A stretch of 64,000 nucleotides of DNA from an uncultured Collinsella sp. (GCA_900540945.1 UQHQ01000005.1:1-64000), one strand, 5' to 3'; counted from the first letter of the stretch, positions 25,005-34,088 are shown. Notes: generated from the letters alone by a model not told the origin. Numbers and translations are program-made.

Positions 25005-25640
25005 ATGACTGCACGCCTCATTGTTATGGATATCGACTCCACGCTCATCAACCAGGAGGTCATCGATCTTTTGGGCGAGGAGGCAGGCGTGGGCGAGCAG
25101 GTGGCGCAGATCACCGAACGCGCCATGCGCGGCGAGCTGGACTTTAAGCAAGCGCTCGAGGAGCGCGTGGGGCTGCTTGCCGACTTGGATGAGAGCGTGT
25201 TCGAGCGCACCTTTGAGCGCGTGACATTTACCCCCGGCGCGCTGGAACTTGTGCGCTCGGCGCACAGCAAGGGCTGGAAGGTCGGCGTGGTAAGCGGCGG
25301 CTTTCACGAGGTCGCCGATAAGATCGTGGCCGCCGCGGGCATCGACTTTTGCCTGGCCAACCGCCTGGAGGTCGTAGACGGCAAGCTCACGGGCAAGCTG
25401 GCGGCAGACATTGTGACCAAGGAGTCCAAGCTCATCCAGCTGCTGGATTGGGCGGTTGAGTGCGGTGTCGATATGGCACACACCGTGGCAATCGGCGACG
25501 GCGCCAACGATATCCCCATGATTCAGGCCGCGGGCACGGGCATCGCGTTTTGCGCCAAGCCCAAGACGCGCGAAGCCGCCCCGTTTGCCATCGACGAGCG
25601 CAACCTGATGCTCGCCATGGACATCATCCTGCGTGACTAG
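25005..25640 (+). CDS. serB: Phosphoserine phosphatase, HAD family
   Basis: 211 residues. HAD motif I is VMDIDST with the nucleophile and acid/base aspartates, motif II VVSGGF, and motif III/IV KLIQLLDWAVE with IGDGANDIPMI. The cap segment (QITERAMRGELDFKQALEER) is the SerB type. It makes serine from phosphoserine. ATG 25005 follows TGGAAAGG. No other serine-pathway genes are near; it lies between aspS and the lar genes and seems monocistronic. Confidence 0.92.
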   Translation: MTARLIVMDIDSTLINQEVIDLLGEEAGVGEQVAQITERAMRGELDFKQALEERVGLLADLDESVFERTFERVTFTPGALELVRSAHSKGWKVGVVSGGFHEVADKIVAAAGIDFCLANRLEVVDGKLTGKLAADIVTKESKLIQLLDWAVECGVDMAHTVAIGDGANDIPMIQAAGTGIAFCAKPKTREAAPFAIDERNLMLAMDIILRD

Positions 25641-25754
25641 CCGATCCGTCTAACAATTAAATCAGTCTGTCCTATAGTTTCCGAACAATTTTGTCTTAGT
25701 GTTCGGAAACATACCCTTTGAGTGCTAGACTTTGCGCCGTCGAAGGGAACATAT

Positions 25755-26537
25755 ATGGATAAGCGAGATCTTGAGCAATTGCTGAGCGATGTTGCCGGCG
25801 GAGCAGTCACCCCGGCCGTCGCCCTCACGCGCATCCAGACGGCGCCGACCGCCGATTTGGGCTTTGCGCAGCTCGATCTTTCGCGCGGGGTGCGCCAGGG
25901 GGCCGGCGAGGTTGTCTACGGCGCCGGTAAAACCGCCGAGCAGATTGCCGCCATTATCGAAGCGCTGCGCGATGCCGGCCAGGAGCGCATCCTGGTCACG
26001 CGCCTGGATGCCGAAAAAGCAGCCCGCACCTCGGAGTTCCTCGACAACGGCATCGACCTGGGATATGTCCCGGACGCACAGCTCGCCCTCGTGGGCGGCA
26101 AGCCCTCCCCTACCGGCAACGGACGCATTGTCGTCGCTTGCGCCGGCACGAGCGACCTGCCCGTCGCCGAGGAAGCCGCGTTGACGGCCGAGTTCTATGG
26201 CAACGAGGTCGACCGCCTCTACGACGTAGGTGTCGCCGGCCTGCACCGCCTGCTCGCGCATGCCGAGGAACTTGCCCAGGCGCAGGTGGTCATCGCCATC
26301 GCCGGCATGGAGGGCGCGCTGGCGAGCGTTATCGGCGGTCTGGTGAGCTGTCCGGTCATTGCCGTTCCCACCAGCGTGGGCTACGGCGCGAGCTTTGGTG
26401 GCGTAGCCGCACTGCTCGCCATGCTCAACTCCTGCGCCAGCGGCGTTTCGGTCGTCAATATCGACAATGGCTTTGGTGCCGCATACCAGGCAAGTCTTAT
26501 CAATCATCTGAGCGCCGGCACACCCCGCGCCCGTTAA
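25755..26537 (+). CDS. larB: LarB, nickel-pincer nucleotide cofactor synthesis
   Basis: 260 residues. The C-terminal half is a PurE/AIR-carboxylase-like domain (VVACAGTSDLPVAEEAALTA, IAGMEGALASVIGGL, VPTSVGYGASFGG). LarB carboxylates nicotinic acid adenine dinucleotide and removes AMP, the first step to the cofactor of lactate racemase. It starts the larB-larC-tetR run; its stop overlaps the larC ribosome site (TAAGGAGC). LarA and LarD are on the opposite strand 2-5 kb away, confirming the pathway. Confidence 0.93.
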   Translation: MDKRDLEQLLSDVAGGAVTPAVALTRIQTAPTADLGFAQLDLSRGVRQGAGEVVYGAGKTAEQIAAIIEALRDAGQERILVTRLDAEKAARTSEFLDNGIDLGYVPDAQLALVGGKPSPTGNGRIVVACAGTSDLPVAEEAALTAEFYGNEVDRLYDVGVAGLHRLLAHAEELAQAQVVIAIAGMEGALASVIGGLVSCPVIAVPTSVGYGASFGGVAALLAMLNSCASGVSVVNIDNGFGAAYQASLINHLSAGTPRAR

Positions 26538-26547
26538 GGAGCATTCC

Positions 26548-27444
26548 ATGTCTAACCATCAGCACACGCTTATCATCGATGGCACCTCGGGCATCAGCGG
26601 CGATATGACCGTCGCGGCCCTGCTCGACCTGGGCGCCAGCGAGGAGCACCTACGCGAACAGCTCGCCACGCTGCCGGTCGACGGCTTTTCGATCGCCGTG
26701 ACGCGCGTAAACAAGCATGGCATCGACGCCTGCGATTTCGACGTCCAGCTTGCAGAGGGGCTCGAGAACCACGATCACGATATGGCCTGGCTCTACGGCA
26801 ACGAAGCGGGCACCGAGCACATGCACGAGCATGAGCACCACCATCATGACCATGATGAGCACGAACACGAGCACTGCCACGAGCATGACCATGAGGGTCA
26901 CCATCACGCCCACCACCATCACCACCGTTCTTTGGCGGATGTCACCGCCATCATCGATGACTCACGGCTAAGCGATGGTGCCAAGCGTCGTGCCCTCGCC
27001 ATTTTTTCCGTACTCGCCGATGCCGAGGCAAAGGCTCACGGCAAAACGCCCGACACCGTCCTGTTTCACGAGGTGGGCGCCGTCGACTCCATCGTCGACG
27101 TCTGCTCTGTCGCCATCTGCCTCAATGACCTGGGTATTGAGGACATCGTGGTCGAGTCGCTTTCCGAGGGCCACGGCACCATTCGCTGCGCCCACGGCCT
27201 CATGCCCATTCCCGTCCCCGCTGTCGTCAACCTGTGCCAGGCGGGCAATATCGCCCTCACGCCTGCACCGGTCGCCGGCGAGCTCGTGACGCCGACGGGC
27301 GCCGCCATCGTCACCGCGCTGCGCACGTCCGACCAACTGCCCTCACGCTACCGCATCGAAGCCGTCGGCTACGGCGCCGGCAAACGCCCCTACGAAGGTT
27401 GCTCCGGTACGCTCCGCTGCCTGCTCGTTCACGCGAACGCATAG
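26548..27444 (+). CDS. larC: LarC1-like nickel insertase, lacking the LarC2 half
   Basis: 298 residues. LarC inserts nickel into the pincer cofactor by a CTP-dependent reaction. Seen here: the N-terminal IIDGTSGISGDMTVAALLDLG, a His-rich insert at about 75-127 with about two dozen histidines (nickel store or chelator), then HEVGAVDSIVDV and VTPTGAAIV. It ends at GYGAGKRPYEG, where full LarC proteins (about 420 residues) continue with a LarC2 domain, in some species through a programmed frameshift. I find no LarC2 text in any frame beyond; the TetR gene begins two bases after the stop. LarC2 may be encoded elsewhere. Confidence 0.88.
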   Translation: MSNHQHTLIIDGTSGISGDMTVAALLDLGASEEHLREQLATLPVDGFSIAVTRVNKHGIDACDFDVQLAEGLENHDHDMAWLYGNEAGTEHMHEHEHHHHDHDEHEHEHCHEHDHEGHHHAHHHHHRSLADVTAIIDDSRLSDGAKRRALAIFSVLADAEAKAHGKTPDTVLFHEVGAVDSIVDVCSVAICLNDLGIEDIVVESLSEGHGTIRCAHGLMPIPVPAVVNLCQAGNIALTPAPVAGELVTPTGAAIVTALRTSDQLPSRYRIEAVGYGAGKRPYEGCSGTLRCLLVHANA

Positions 27445-27446
27445 CC

Positions 27447-27986
27447 ATGGATGCCCGCAAGGCAAAAAGCCGCGCTGCCATCGTTACGGCGTTCTCCGAG
27501 CTCCTGTGCGAGAAAGACTACGGCAAGATCACCGTCGGCGACATCATCGCTCGTGCCCACGTAGGTCGGGCCACGTTCTACGGGCTCTTCAAGAGCAAAG
27601 ATGACCTGCTCGCTGAGCTCGTGCGCGATATCTGCACCCATGCCCTCGACGATGACGGCACGCCCCTCGATGACCCACTCGTACAGGTCGAGCATATCCT
27701 CAACAACCTCTGGAATCGTCGGCAGGGTGTACGGGCACTGGTAGCCGGCGCCGGCTCACGCGTCTTCGCCGACTGCTTACGCAAGACCATCATGTCACGA
27801 GCAGCCGAAACCGTCCCCGCCGACCCCGCAGGCCCCGCCGGCACCATGGACCGCAGCTTCTTATTGCACCACATAGCCTCAAGCTTCGTAGCAACCGTCC
27901 AATGGTGGGCCTGGCACAACTTTCAAGCAGATAAGGCCGACGTAGCCAAAGACTACTTATCAGCCATCAAGCCCCTCTTCACCTAA
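27447..27986 (+). CDS. TetR-family regulator in the lar locus
   Basis: 179 residues with a TetR helix-turn-helix at about 5-50 (SRAAIVTAFSELLCEKDYGKI, VGDIIARAHVGRATFYGLF) and a C-terminal TetR_C-like helical domain ending near WWAWHNFQADKADVAKDYL. It begins two bases after the larC stop with no clear ribosome site, so translation is probably coupled. By position it could sense lactate or a metal and control the lar genes; that is inference. A DhaS-like member is the nearest family impression. Confidence 0.85.
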   Translation: MDARKAKSRAAIVTAFSELLCEKDYGKITVGDIIARAHVGRATFYGLFKSKDDLLAELVRDICTHALDDDGTPLDDPLVQVEHILNNLWNRRQGVRALVAGAGSRVFADCLRKTIMSRAAETVPADPAGPAGTMDRSFLLHHIASSFVATVQWWAWHNFQADKADVAKDYLSAIKPLFT

Positions 27987-28142
27987 GTAAGAAGCTCATC
28001 CCAAAGCATCGCCCCAACCAGGGTGCCACGCATCCCAAAGTGTCACTCGCGCTTCAACGCCCCCAACAGCAACAAGCCCCTCCCATCCAAATTCAGTTAT
28101 ATATGTTGGGTTGCTTGTTCCAACGCGGCTGAGATCCCGCAG

Positions 28143-28265
28143 CTGGCCGCATGGGGTAACTTCCCAGCGCATTCCGCAGGACGAAAGAGCCCCCGCCGCA
28201 CGAAGTGCGCAGCGGGGGCTCTTTCATGTCCGAGGACGCGCTGGGAAGTTACCCCATGCGGCCAG
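28143..28265. repeat. Nested palindromic element, copy 1
   Basis: Outer arms 28143-28170 and 28238-28265 are 28 bp and perfectly complementary. Inside are 12-base spacers ATTCCGCAGGAC and ATGTCCGAGGAC, then a 14-bp perfect stem (28183-28196/28212-28225) and a core GCAC-GAA-GTGC. The same architecture with other arm sequences occurs at 31075-31201. It lies between the convergent ends of tetR and larD. From the tetR stop to the element (27987-28142) I see nothing else. Confidence 0.9.
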
Positions 28266-28287
28266 CGGACAACTATGTAGCCTCAGA

Positions 28288-29019
28288 CTAGAACATGCCC
28301 AAGAAACCATGCACAAACAGTGCAGCCAGAGCGGCACCGACAAACGGCGCGATACCAGGAACGAGCAGGCCGTACTTCCAGTTGTTGTCAGCCTTGTTCT
28401 TAATCGGCAGCACCTGATAGGCCATGCGAGGACCAAGGTCACGAGCCTGGTTCATGGCGAAGCCGGTGATGCCGCCCATGCCCATGCCAACAGCCCAAAC
28501 GATCAGACCGACGCAGATAGCGAGCATCAGAACGTTCTCGCCGGCGCGGCTAGCGGCAGCAAGGATGGCGCTGATGAACACAAAAGTGCAGATAGCCTCG
28601 CAGAAGAAATTACGGGCATAGTTCGTACCCTCGGTGGTGGGGTTGGTCGAGAAGATATTACGCTGGGCAATGGGATCGACGACGCCATCGGAAGCCTTGA
28701 ACTCATCGGCATACATAAGCCAAGCGATTACGGCGCCCACAAAGCCGCCGAGCATATCGGCAATCATGAAGGGGATGCAGCTGCTCCACGGCACCAGGCC
28801 TACGATGCACTGGGCAAGCACCATGGCGGGGTTCATGCACACGGCACCGCCAAAGACAAACAGGCAGACCGAGATGCCAAAAGACCAAGTGGTGATGGCA
28901 AACATGTGGCCGGAGCCCTGATACTTGGTGCCCTTGAGCACGGTATCGCAGTGCACGCCCACGCCAAAGATGATCATGAGGGCAGTTGCGCCGAATTCGC
29001 AGAGGAGTTTGGTAAGCAT
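28288..29019 (-). CDS. larD: MIP-family channel, probable lactic acid channel LarD
   Basis: 243 residues with six membrane helices and the two MIP half-loops: NPA at 63-65 (CMNPAMVLAQ) and a variant NQA in GFAMNQARDLGPRM, in GlpF-like glycerol-facilitator context. In lactobacilli the lar operon contains such a channel, LarD, that passes both lactic acid isomers. It lies directly downstream of larA on the same strand (48 bases), so the lactate channel is preferred to a glycerol facilitator. The proline-to-glutamine change in the second motif is unusual. Confidence 0.85.
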   Translation of the reverse strand: MLTKLLCEFGATALMIIFGVGVHCDTVLKGTKYQGSGHMFAITTWSFGISVCLFVFGGAVCMNPAMVLAQCIVGLVPWSSCIPFMIADMLGGFVGAVIAWLMYADEFKASDGVVDPIAQRNIFSTNPTTEGTNYARNFFCEAICTFVFISAILAAASRAGENVLMLAICVGLIVWAVGMGMGGITGFAMNQARDLGPRMAYQVLPIKNKADNNWKYGLLVPGIAPFVGAALAALFVHGFLGMF

Positions 29020-29067
29020 AAACCTTATCTTTCTTGTCGGTTAAAAACGATTCGTTTAGGCCACGCA

Positions 29068-30345
29068 CTAGTGCTGCGCGACGACAACACCCAGGCCATC
29101 GGGGATGACGGCAACCTTGGCATCGGCACCCTTCATCTCAAAGGCGAGCTTGAGCGCCTCCTCGAGGGTGTTGACCGGCGTCATGTGCATATCCTTGATC
29201 ATCTGGTGATCGCACAGGTCGGTGACCATGATCACAGGGTGATGCGCCAGGATGCGGGCAAAAATCTGGCTCGTCCACTGATCGGGCAGGGTCTCGTCCT
29301 TAGGACGGTCGATGCAGGCGCGCTCAAACTCCGCCGGGTCGTTGTCGGCGATGTTGTGATAGAAGCCCTCGCCGCCGTGACCGTCGGCACAACCGGCGAC
29401 ATCAATGATCACGCCGCCCTCGGGAAGCGTGGCCTCGGCAGCGCACATGCCCTTCACGGCCTGATAGATGTTCTGGTCGAGCGGGTAACCGCCGTTGGTG
29501 GTGATGGCAATCTCGCACTCGACGGGCTCAACGCCGGCAAGGCTCTTCACGAACTCGCAGCCAGCCTCGTGCGCCTTGTGGATGTCACCGGCAAAAGAAC
29601 CGATGACCTCGTGCTTGCCGTTGAGCACCACGTTAAGCACAAAGGCGAGGTGGGCCATCTCGGCGGCGGCGAACATATCCTCGCTCACGTGGTTGTGGCA
29701 CAGGTTGCCGGCACGCGAATGGGAATCGTTCACAAACTGACCGTTGTGGTTGTACATGATGGTCTTGTAGCTGGCGATACCGGGCAGCACGGACTTGCGG
29801 CTGCCAGAGAAACCGGCAAAGAAGTGCGGCTCAATGAAGCCCTCTGCAAGCAGCAGATCGCAATCGGCGGCAATCTTGTTGATGATGCACTCGCCACCAG
29901 AAGGCAGGGTACCGATCTTTTTCATCATGCTGTCGTCAGTCGCGACGTGCATAACGATTTCCTCGTTGGCAACGATCTCCTCGCCGTACTTGTTGACGAG
30001 CTCCTCGTGCGTCGACGGACGATGCATACCCGTAGCAACCAGAATGCGAACGCGCGCCTCAGGCGCAGCGGAGTGGATGTGATGCAGCAGAATAGGCATC
30101 GTCACACGCGAGGGAACGGGGCGCGTATGGTCGGAGCTAATGATGACGATATCCTTCTTGCCAGCACAAAGCTCCTCGAGCGAAGGCGAGCCATAAGGGT
30201 TGGCAAGCGACTCCTCTACCAGCTCTTCCTGCGATTTTGTAGTCTTAAACTCGTTTTGATGACCTTCCATCACACCTGCGAAGTTCTTATCCTCGAGCTC
30301 CAGATGCAACGTCTTGTGGTCAAACGGCAGTTCACATTCAAACAA
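29068..30345 (-). CDS. larA: Nickel-dependent lactate racemase LarA
   Basis: 425 residues when started at TTG 30345, which has GGAAGAGGG about nine bases upstream. With this start the catalytic residues fall at the published Lactobacillus plantarum positions: D72 and R75 (SDHTRPVPS), H108 (TGMHRP), H174 (IEPHFFAGF), cofactor-bound K184 (GSRKSVLPG) and H200. The family is DUF2088/LarA. It interconverts L- and D-lactate, or racemises or epimerises a related 2-hydroxyacid, using the nickel-pincer cofactor made through LarB/LarC/LarE. A frame opening at 30453 would add 36 unrelated residues. LarD follows. Confidence 0.93.
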   Translation of the reverse strand: MFECELPFDHKTLHLELEDKNFAGVMEGHQNEFKTTKSQEELVEESLANPYGSPSLEELCAGKKDIVIISSDHTRPVPSRVTMPILLHHIHSAAPEARVRILVATGMHRPSTHEELVNKYGEEIVANEEIVMHVATDDSMMKKIGTLPSGGECIINKIAADCDLLLAEGFIEPHFFAGFSGSRKSVLPGIASYKTIMYNHNGQFVNDSHSRAGNLCHNHVSEDMFAAAEMAHLAFVLNVVLNGKHEVIGSFAGDIHKAHEAGCEFVKSLAGVEPVECEIAITTNGGYPLDQNIYQAVKGMCAAEATLPEGGVIIDVAGCADGHGGEGFYHNIADNDPAEFERACIDRPKDETLPDQWTSQIFARILAHHPVIMVTDLCDHQMIKDMHMTPVNTLEEALKLAFEMKGADAKVAVIPDGLGVVVAQH

Positions 30346-31074
30346 TGACGAGCGCCCTCTTCCTTTCAACTGACACACTAGATAAACCGTTGGAAGGATA
30401 CGCCGCTCACCGAAAAACTCCACCGTCCACCGACTCATTAACACAACGTTCATATTTGACCCTCAACAAAACGGCCGCGATCCCAAACGGGACCGTGGCC
30501 GCCTGTCAAAGACACTATAGACAGGATGACTTACGCAGCGCCGAGGCAAACATCTACCCCGATGGCATGCGCGCGTAAGTCATATTGCATAAATACGTCA
30601 ATAATTTGCATATAATGACGCATGGATTTCTAGCCGTAACAGGGTAGTACCCTCCGGAGCGTGCATTTTTGCGAGTATTCAGCATCGCGGGATAAGATTT
30701 TGGTGTCAAAAGTCTTTCAAAAAGTAGATAGTCCTCATGACTCGACCCATCTGGATAGCATGCGGCGAGAAACCAGCCATATACGGGCATCGCCAAGGCC
30801 CCAATTAGCGTGCAAAGGCATCAACAAAGGCAGCGAAAGCCGGCTATGGCCTTATGCATCAATCTTTTGCTGCTGAAAACTCCGTTTTTTGCACGTCGCC
30901 CCAGGCACCACCCTCACCCAGCAGCTGATCCGCCGAAGACCGGACATCGCAGGGCCCGCCATAAGTTTACTTTTAGGCACACTCCGCAGGACGCAAGAAG
31001 CCCTCGCCGCACTCCGCATTGGCGCGAAGCGCACTTTAATCCCTTCAGCCCAATCCCCGAAGACCGAGGACGAA
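30346..31074. other. Gene-free stretch upstream of larA
   Basis: No convincing gene. A hairpin at 30473-30500 (GGCCGCGATCCC, loop AAAC, matching arm), followed on the minus strand by GTTTTG, lies in the larA leader just past a TATAGT (30514-30519) that could be a -10, so an attenuator is possible. At 30981-31071 there is a decayed copy of the nested palindrome family (ACTCCGCAGGAC; GCGC-GAA-GCGC at 31022-31032; CGAGGAC) whose outer arms no longer match. An 80-codon minus-strand frame (30554-30796) has no ribosome site and is not called. Confidence 0.5.
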
Positions 31075-31201
31075 GGGACCCGATGGGTTTCCCTCTGAAT
31101 GCACTCCGCAGCACGAAGCCCCCTTATCCGCAGCTCCGAAGGAGTAGGATAAGGGGGCTTCAAGTGCGAGGACGCATTCAGAGGGAAACCCATCGGGTCC
31201 C
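31075..31201. repeat. Nested palindromic element, copy 2
   Basis: Outer arms 31075-31102 and 31174-31201 are 28 bp and perfect. Spacers ACTCCGCAGCAC and AAGTGCGAGGAC match those of copy 1 at 9 and 10 of 12 positions. The inner stem is 15 bp perfect (31115-31129/31147-31161) and the core is CTCC-GAA-GGAG. Arms and stems share no sequence with copy 1. It sits 23 bases after the ppc stop codon. Confidence 0.9.
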
Positions 31202-31224
31202 GGTGAGAGCTACAGGGCTATCGA

Positions 31225-34038
31225 TTACCCCGTGTTCTGCAAACCTGCCGAGACGCCGGTCACAGTCGAAAGAATCAGGCTCATGTACTCGGCCTTCTTC
31301 TCCTCTGCCATCTCGTCCTGGTTCATACGCACCTCGCGAAGGGCGCGGACCTGGGCGATGGACAGGGCGTCGACGTAGGGGTTGCGCACGCGGACGGCGC
31401 AGCCGAGCACGCGGCGGCGCTGCAGCGGCCACTCGTCACCGACGATGGCAAGGACCCACTTACGCGTGAGCTGCATCTCGGTGAAGACCTTCTCGGACAG
31501 ATCCTGCCGATCGCCCAGGTGCAGATACATCTTGGCGATGCGCTGGTCGGTCTTGGCAATCGACATCTCGATGTTGTCGATGAACGTGCGGAAGAACGGC
31601 CACTCCTGGTAGGCAGCCTTGAGCTGGTCAAGGTCGCCCAGCTGCTCGCAGGCGGTGCCCAGGCCGTACCAAGCGGCCAGGTTAATGCGTGCCTGGCTCC
31701 AGCTGAAGATCCACGGAATGGTACGCAGGTCGTCGAGCGACTTGGCACCCAGGCCGCGCTTGGCGGGACGCGAGCCGATCGGCAGCAGACCGACCTCGGT
31801 CAGCGGCGTCACGGTCGAGAACCACGGCGTAAAGTCCTCGGTGTTCAGCAGGTCCAGATAGCGCTCGTGGCTTGCGGTGTTGAGCTTCTCGGCCATATCC
31901 CAGAACTTCTGCGTGGTCTCGGTGTTGGTCTTCTCGACGCTCGGGGCCGACTGCAAAAGCGTTGCGGCGGCAACGGACTCAACATGGCGCTGAGCCAGCG
32001 TGCGGTTGCCGTAACGGGCAAAGATGACCTCGCCCTGCTCGGTGAGCTTAAAGAAGCAGTTGACCGAACCCTTGGGCTGCGCCAGCACGGCCTTGTTGGC
32101 CGGGCCGCCGCCACGGCCCACGGCACCGCCGCGACCGTGCATGAGCACCAGGTCGATATCGTTCTTCTCGGCCCACTTGGCGATGCGCTCCTGCGCGGAA
32201 TGCAGCGCGAGCATGGCCGTGGTAGGACCGGCATCCTTGGAGGAGTCGGAATAGCCCAGCATGACCTCCATGCGGCGGTTGGTCTGGGCAAGGCGCTTTT
32301 GCACCACGGGCAGCGTAAGCATCTGGTCGAGCACGTCGACGCAGCCCTCGAGGTCCTCGAGCTGCTCGAACAGCGGGATCACGTCGAGCTCGGGGACATC
32401 CTCCTCGTGTGCGAAGGACAGGTGGGCCAGCTCAAAGACGTCGGCCACATGCTGGGCGCTCTTGGTGAACGAGATGATGTAGCGGTGCGCCATCTTCTTG
32501 CCGTAGCGCTTTTGGATGGAACCGATGGCACGGAAGGTGTCGATGACCTCGCGCGTCATGGGCTGCAGGTCGCCATGGATACCGTTCTCGTGGATATCCT
32601 TGAGGGCGCGGGCGTGCACCACGGAGTGCTGACGGAACTCCATCTCGACCATATGGAAGCCGAAGGACTCGACCTGCCAGATGATGGTCTGGACCGGGCC
32701 GTAGGCAGCACGGACGGCACCGCAGGCGGCCAGCGAGCGCTGGACGACGCGCAGGTCCTCCAGGAACTCATCGGCGCTGTGGTACATGGTGTCGGTGATA
32801 CGGCGCACGGTGGCGTTCAGACGGTCGGCCATGACAAGCATGACGGCGCGATGCGGCTCGTGCTCGGAGATCAGCTCGGCGCGGGCCGTGTACCGAGGGC
32901 TCATCTCGACCTGATGGTTCCACAGGTTGATGAGCTCGGCAGACGGCTTGCTGTAGGTGGCCTCGAGCGTGAGGTTGCGGCCAATGTGGCGGCACTTGTC
33001 CTCGAGTTTGAGCACCATGTGAGTGAAGTACTTGGCGGCGACCTCACGGCTCACCTTGGCGGTGACGTTGGGGTTACCGTCGCGGTCGGAACCGATCCAG
33101 CTGCCGGGATGGAAGAACGCCGGGCACAGCGGCGGCACGGTACCGGCCTTGTCGCCCAGCACCCAGTCGTCAAAGCGACGATAGATGACGGGGATGACGT
33201 CGAACAGCGTGTTATCGAAGATGTCGATGATGGTATCGGCTTCCTCGACCGGCGTGGGCTTCTTGAGCGCGATGGGGCTCGTACGCACCAGGGCGTCGAT
33301 CTCCTGCAGCATATGGCGCTCGTTCTCCACCAGGTCGGAGCCGCCCAGACGCGGACGCTCCTCCAGCAGGTTAGAGATACGGCGAATCTTGCCCTCGACG
33401 GCCTTACGACGGGCCTCGGTGGGATGCGCGGTAAAGACGGGGTGGAACTCGAGCTTGCCGAGCAGCTCGTTGGCGCCCTCGACGCCCAGCTCATTCACCA
33501 GCTGGTGATAGGCGACGGTGAGCTCGTTGGCGGGATCGACCTCGGTATCGGTCGACGCACCGGCCTCGCGCTCGCGCAGCTGCGCCACACGGTAGTTCTC
33601 CTCCGACAGGTTTGCCAGATGGAAGAAACTCGTAAAGGCGCGGACAATGACCTGCTGCTTATCGAGCGGCAGGCTGTCGATCAGATCGACGACCTCACGA
33701 AATGCCACGGCGGTGGGCTCGTCGGCGGTGGGCACGCCCTGCTCGTCGACGGCCTCGTCGGCAGCGCGGGTACCGGGGTTGCCGGCATTGACCACAATCT
33801 CGGCCGACAGGATCTTGTCGAACAGGTCCGCGATCTCGGGATCATACTCGCTAAGCACACGACGCTCCAGGCGCAGGAACAGCGCCAGATTATCGCGCAG
33901 CTCCTCGGGGATCTCGATCTCGGCGAGACGCTCCCTGGACTCGGCATTCGAGCCGATTCGGTTAACGAGGCGGTTGACCACGGCAGCGACGCGCGCCGCG
34001 GCTTCGGGTACAGACTGGTTGCTTAGGTTCTCAGCCAC
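31225..34038 (-). CDS. ppc: Phosphoenolpyruvate carboxylase
   Basis: About 937 residues. Signature motifs: FTAHPTEARRKAVEGK, GSDRDGNPNVTAKV, MLGYSDSSKDAG and the mobile loop HGRGGAVGRGGGP. The C-terminus ends SAGLQNTG as in the family, where NTG is catalytic. It adds bicarbonate to PEP to form oxaloacetate, feeding succinate and aspartate synthesis in an anaerobe. I favour GTG 34038 (MAENLSNQ), four bases after GGGAGGA, over ATG 34050, which lies too close to its AGGAGG. A TATAAT lies upstream. Confidence 0.96.
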   Translation of the reverse strand: MAENLSNQSVPEAAARVAAVVNRLVNRIGSNAESRERLAEIEIPEELRDNLALFLRLERRVLSEYDPEIADLFDKILSAEIVVNAGNPGTRAADEAVDEQGVPTADEPTAVAFREVVDLIDSLPLDKQQVIVRAFTSFFHLANLSEENYRVAQLREREAGASTDTEVDPANELTVAYHQLVNELGVEGANELLGKLEFHPVFTAHPTEARRKAVEGKIRRISNLLEERPRLGGSDLVENERHMLQEIDALVRTSPIALKKPTPVEEADTIIDIFDNTLFDVIPVIYRRFDDWVLGDKAGTVPPLCPAFFHPGSWIGSDRDGNPNVTAKVSREVAAKYFTHMVLKLEDKCRHIGRNLTLEATYSKPSAELINLWNHQVEMSPRYTARAELISEHEPHRAVMLVMADRLNATVRRITDTMYHSADEFLEDLRVVQRSLAACGAVRAAYGPVQTIIWQVESFGFHMVEMEFRQHSVVHARALKDIHENGIHGDLQPMTREVIDTFRAIGSIQKRYGKKMAHRYIISFTKSAQHVADVFELAHLSFAHEEDVPELDVIPLFEQLEDLEGCVDVLDQMLTLPVVQKRLAQTNRRMEVMLGYSDSSKDAGPTTAMLALHSAQERIAKWAEKNDIDLVLMHGRGGAVGRGGGPANKAVLAQPKGSVNCFFKLTEQGEVIFARYGNRTLAQRHVESVAAATLLQSAPSVEKTNTETTQKFWDMAEKLNTASHERYLDLLNTEDFTPWFSTVTPLTEVGLLPIGSRPAKRGLGAKSLDDLRTIPWIFSWSQARINLAAWYGLGTACEQLGDLDQLKAAYQEWPFFRTFIDNIEMSIAKTDQRIAKMYLHLGDRQDLSEKVFTEMQLTRKWVLAIVGDEWPLQRRRVLGCAVRVRNPYVDALSIAQVRALREVRMNQDEMAEEKKAEYMSLILSTVTGVSAGLQNTG

Positions 34039-34082
34039 GTTTCCTCCCATTCCTCCTTCTATGCACGTAACATGCGATATTC

Positions 34083-34088
34083 ATTATA
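34083..34088 (-). promoter_or_regulatory. Candidate ppc -10 box
   Basis: TATAAT on the minus strand, about 45 bases upstream of the ppc start. No matching -35 is clear. Confidence 0.45.

Noticed and set aside
28111..30348. 745-codon open frame on the plus strand
   Set aside because: Runs through the nested palindrome and antisense to larD and larA.
30554..30796. 80-codon minus-strand frame in the larA-ppc gap
   Set aside because: No ribosome site, no family resemblance and no neighbour support. It may lie in a dispersed repeat; not called as a gene.
31519..34026. 835-codon open frame on the plus strand
   Set aside because: Antisense to ppc; no recognisable domains.
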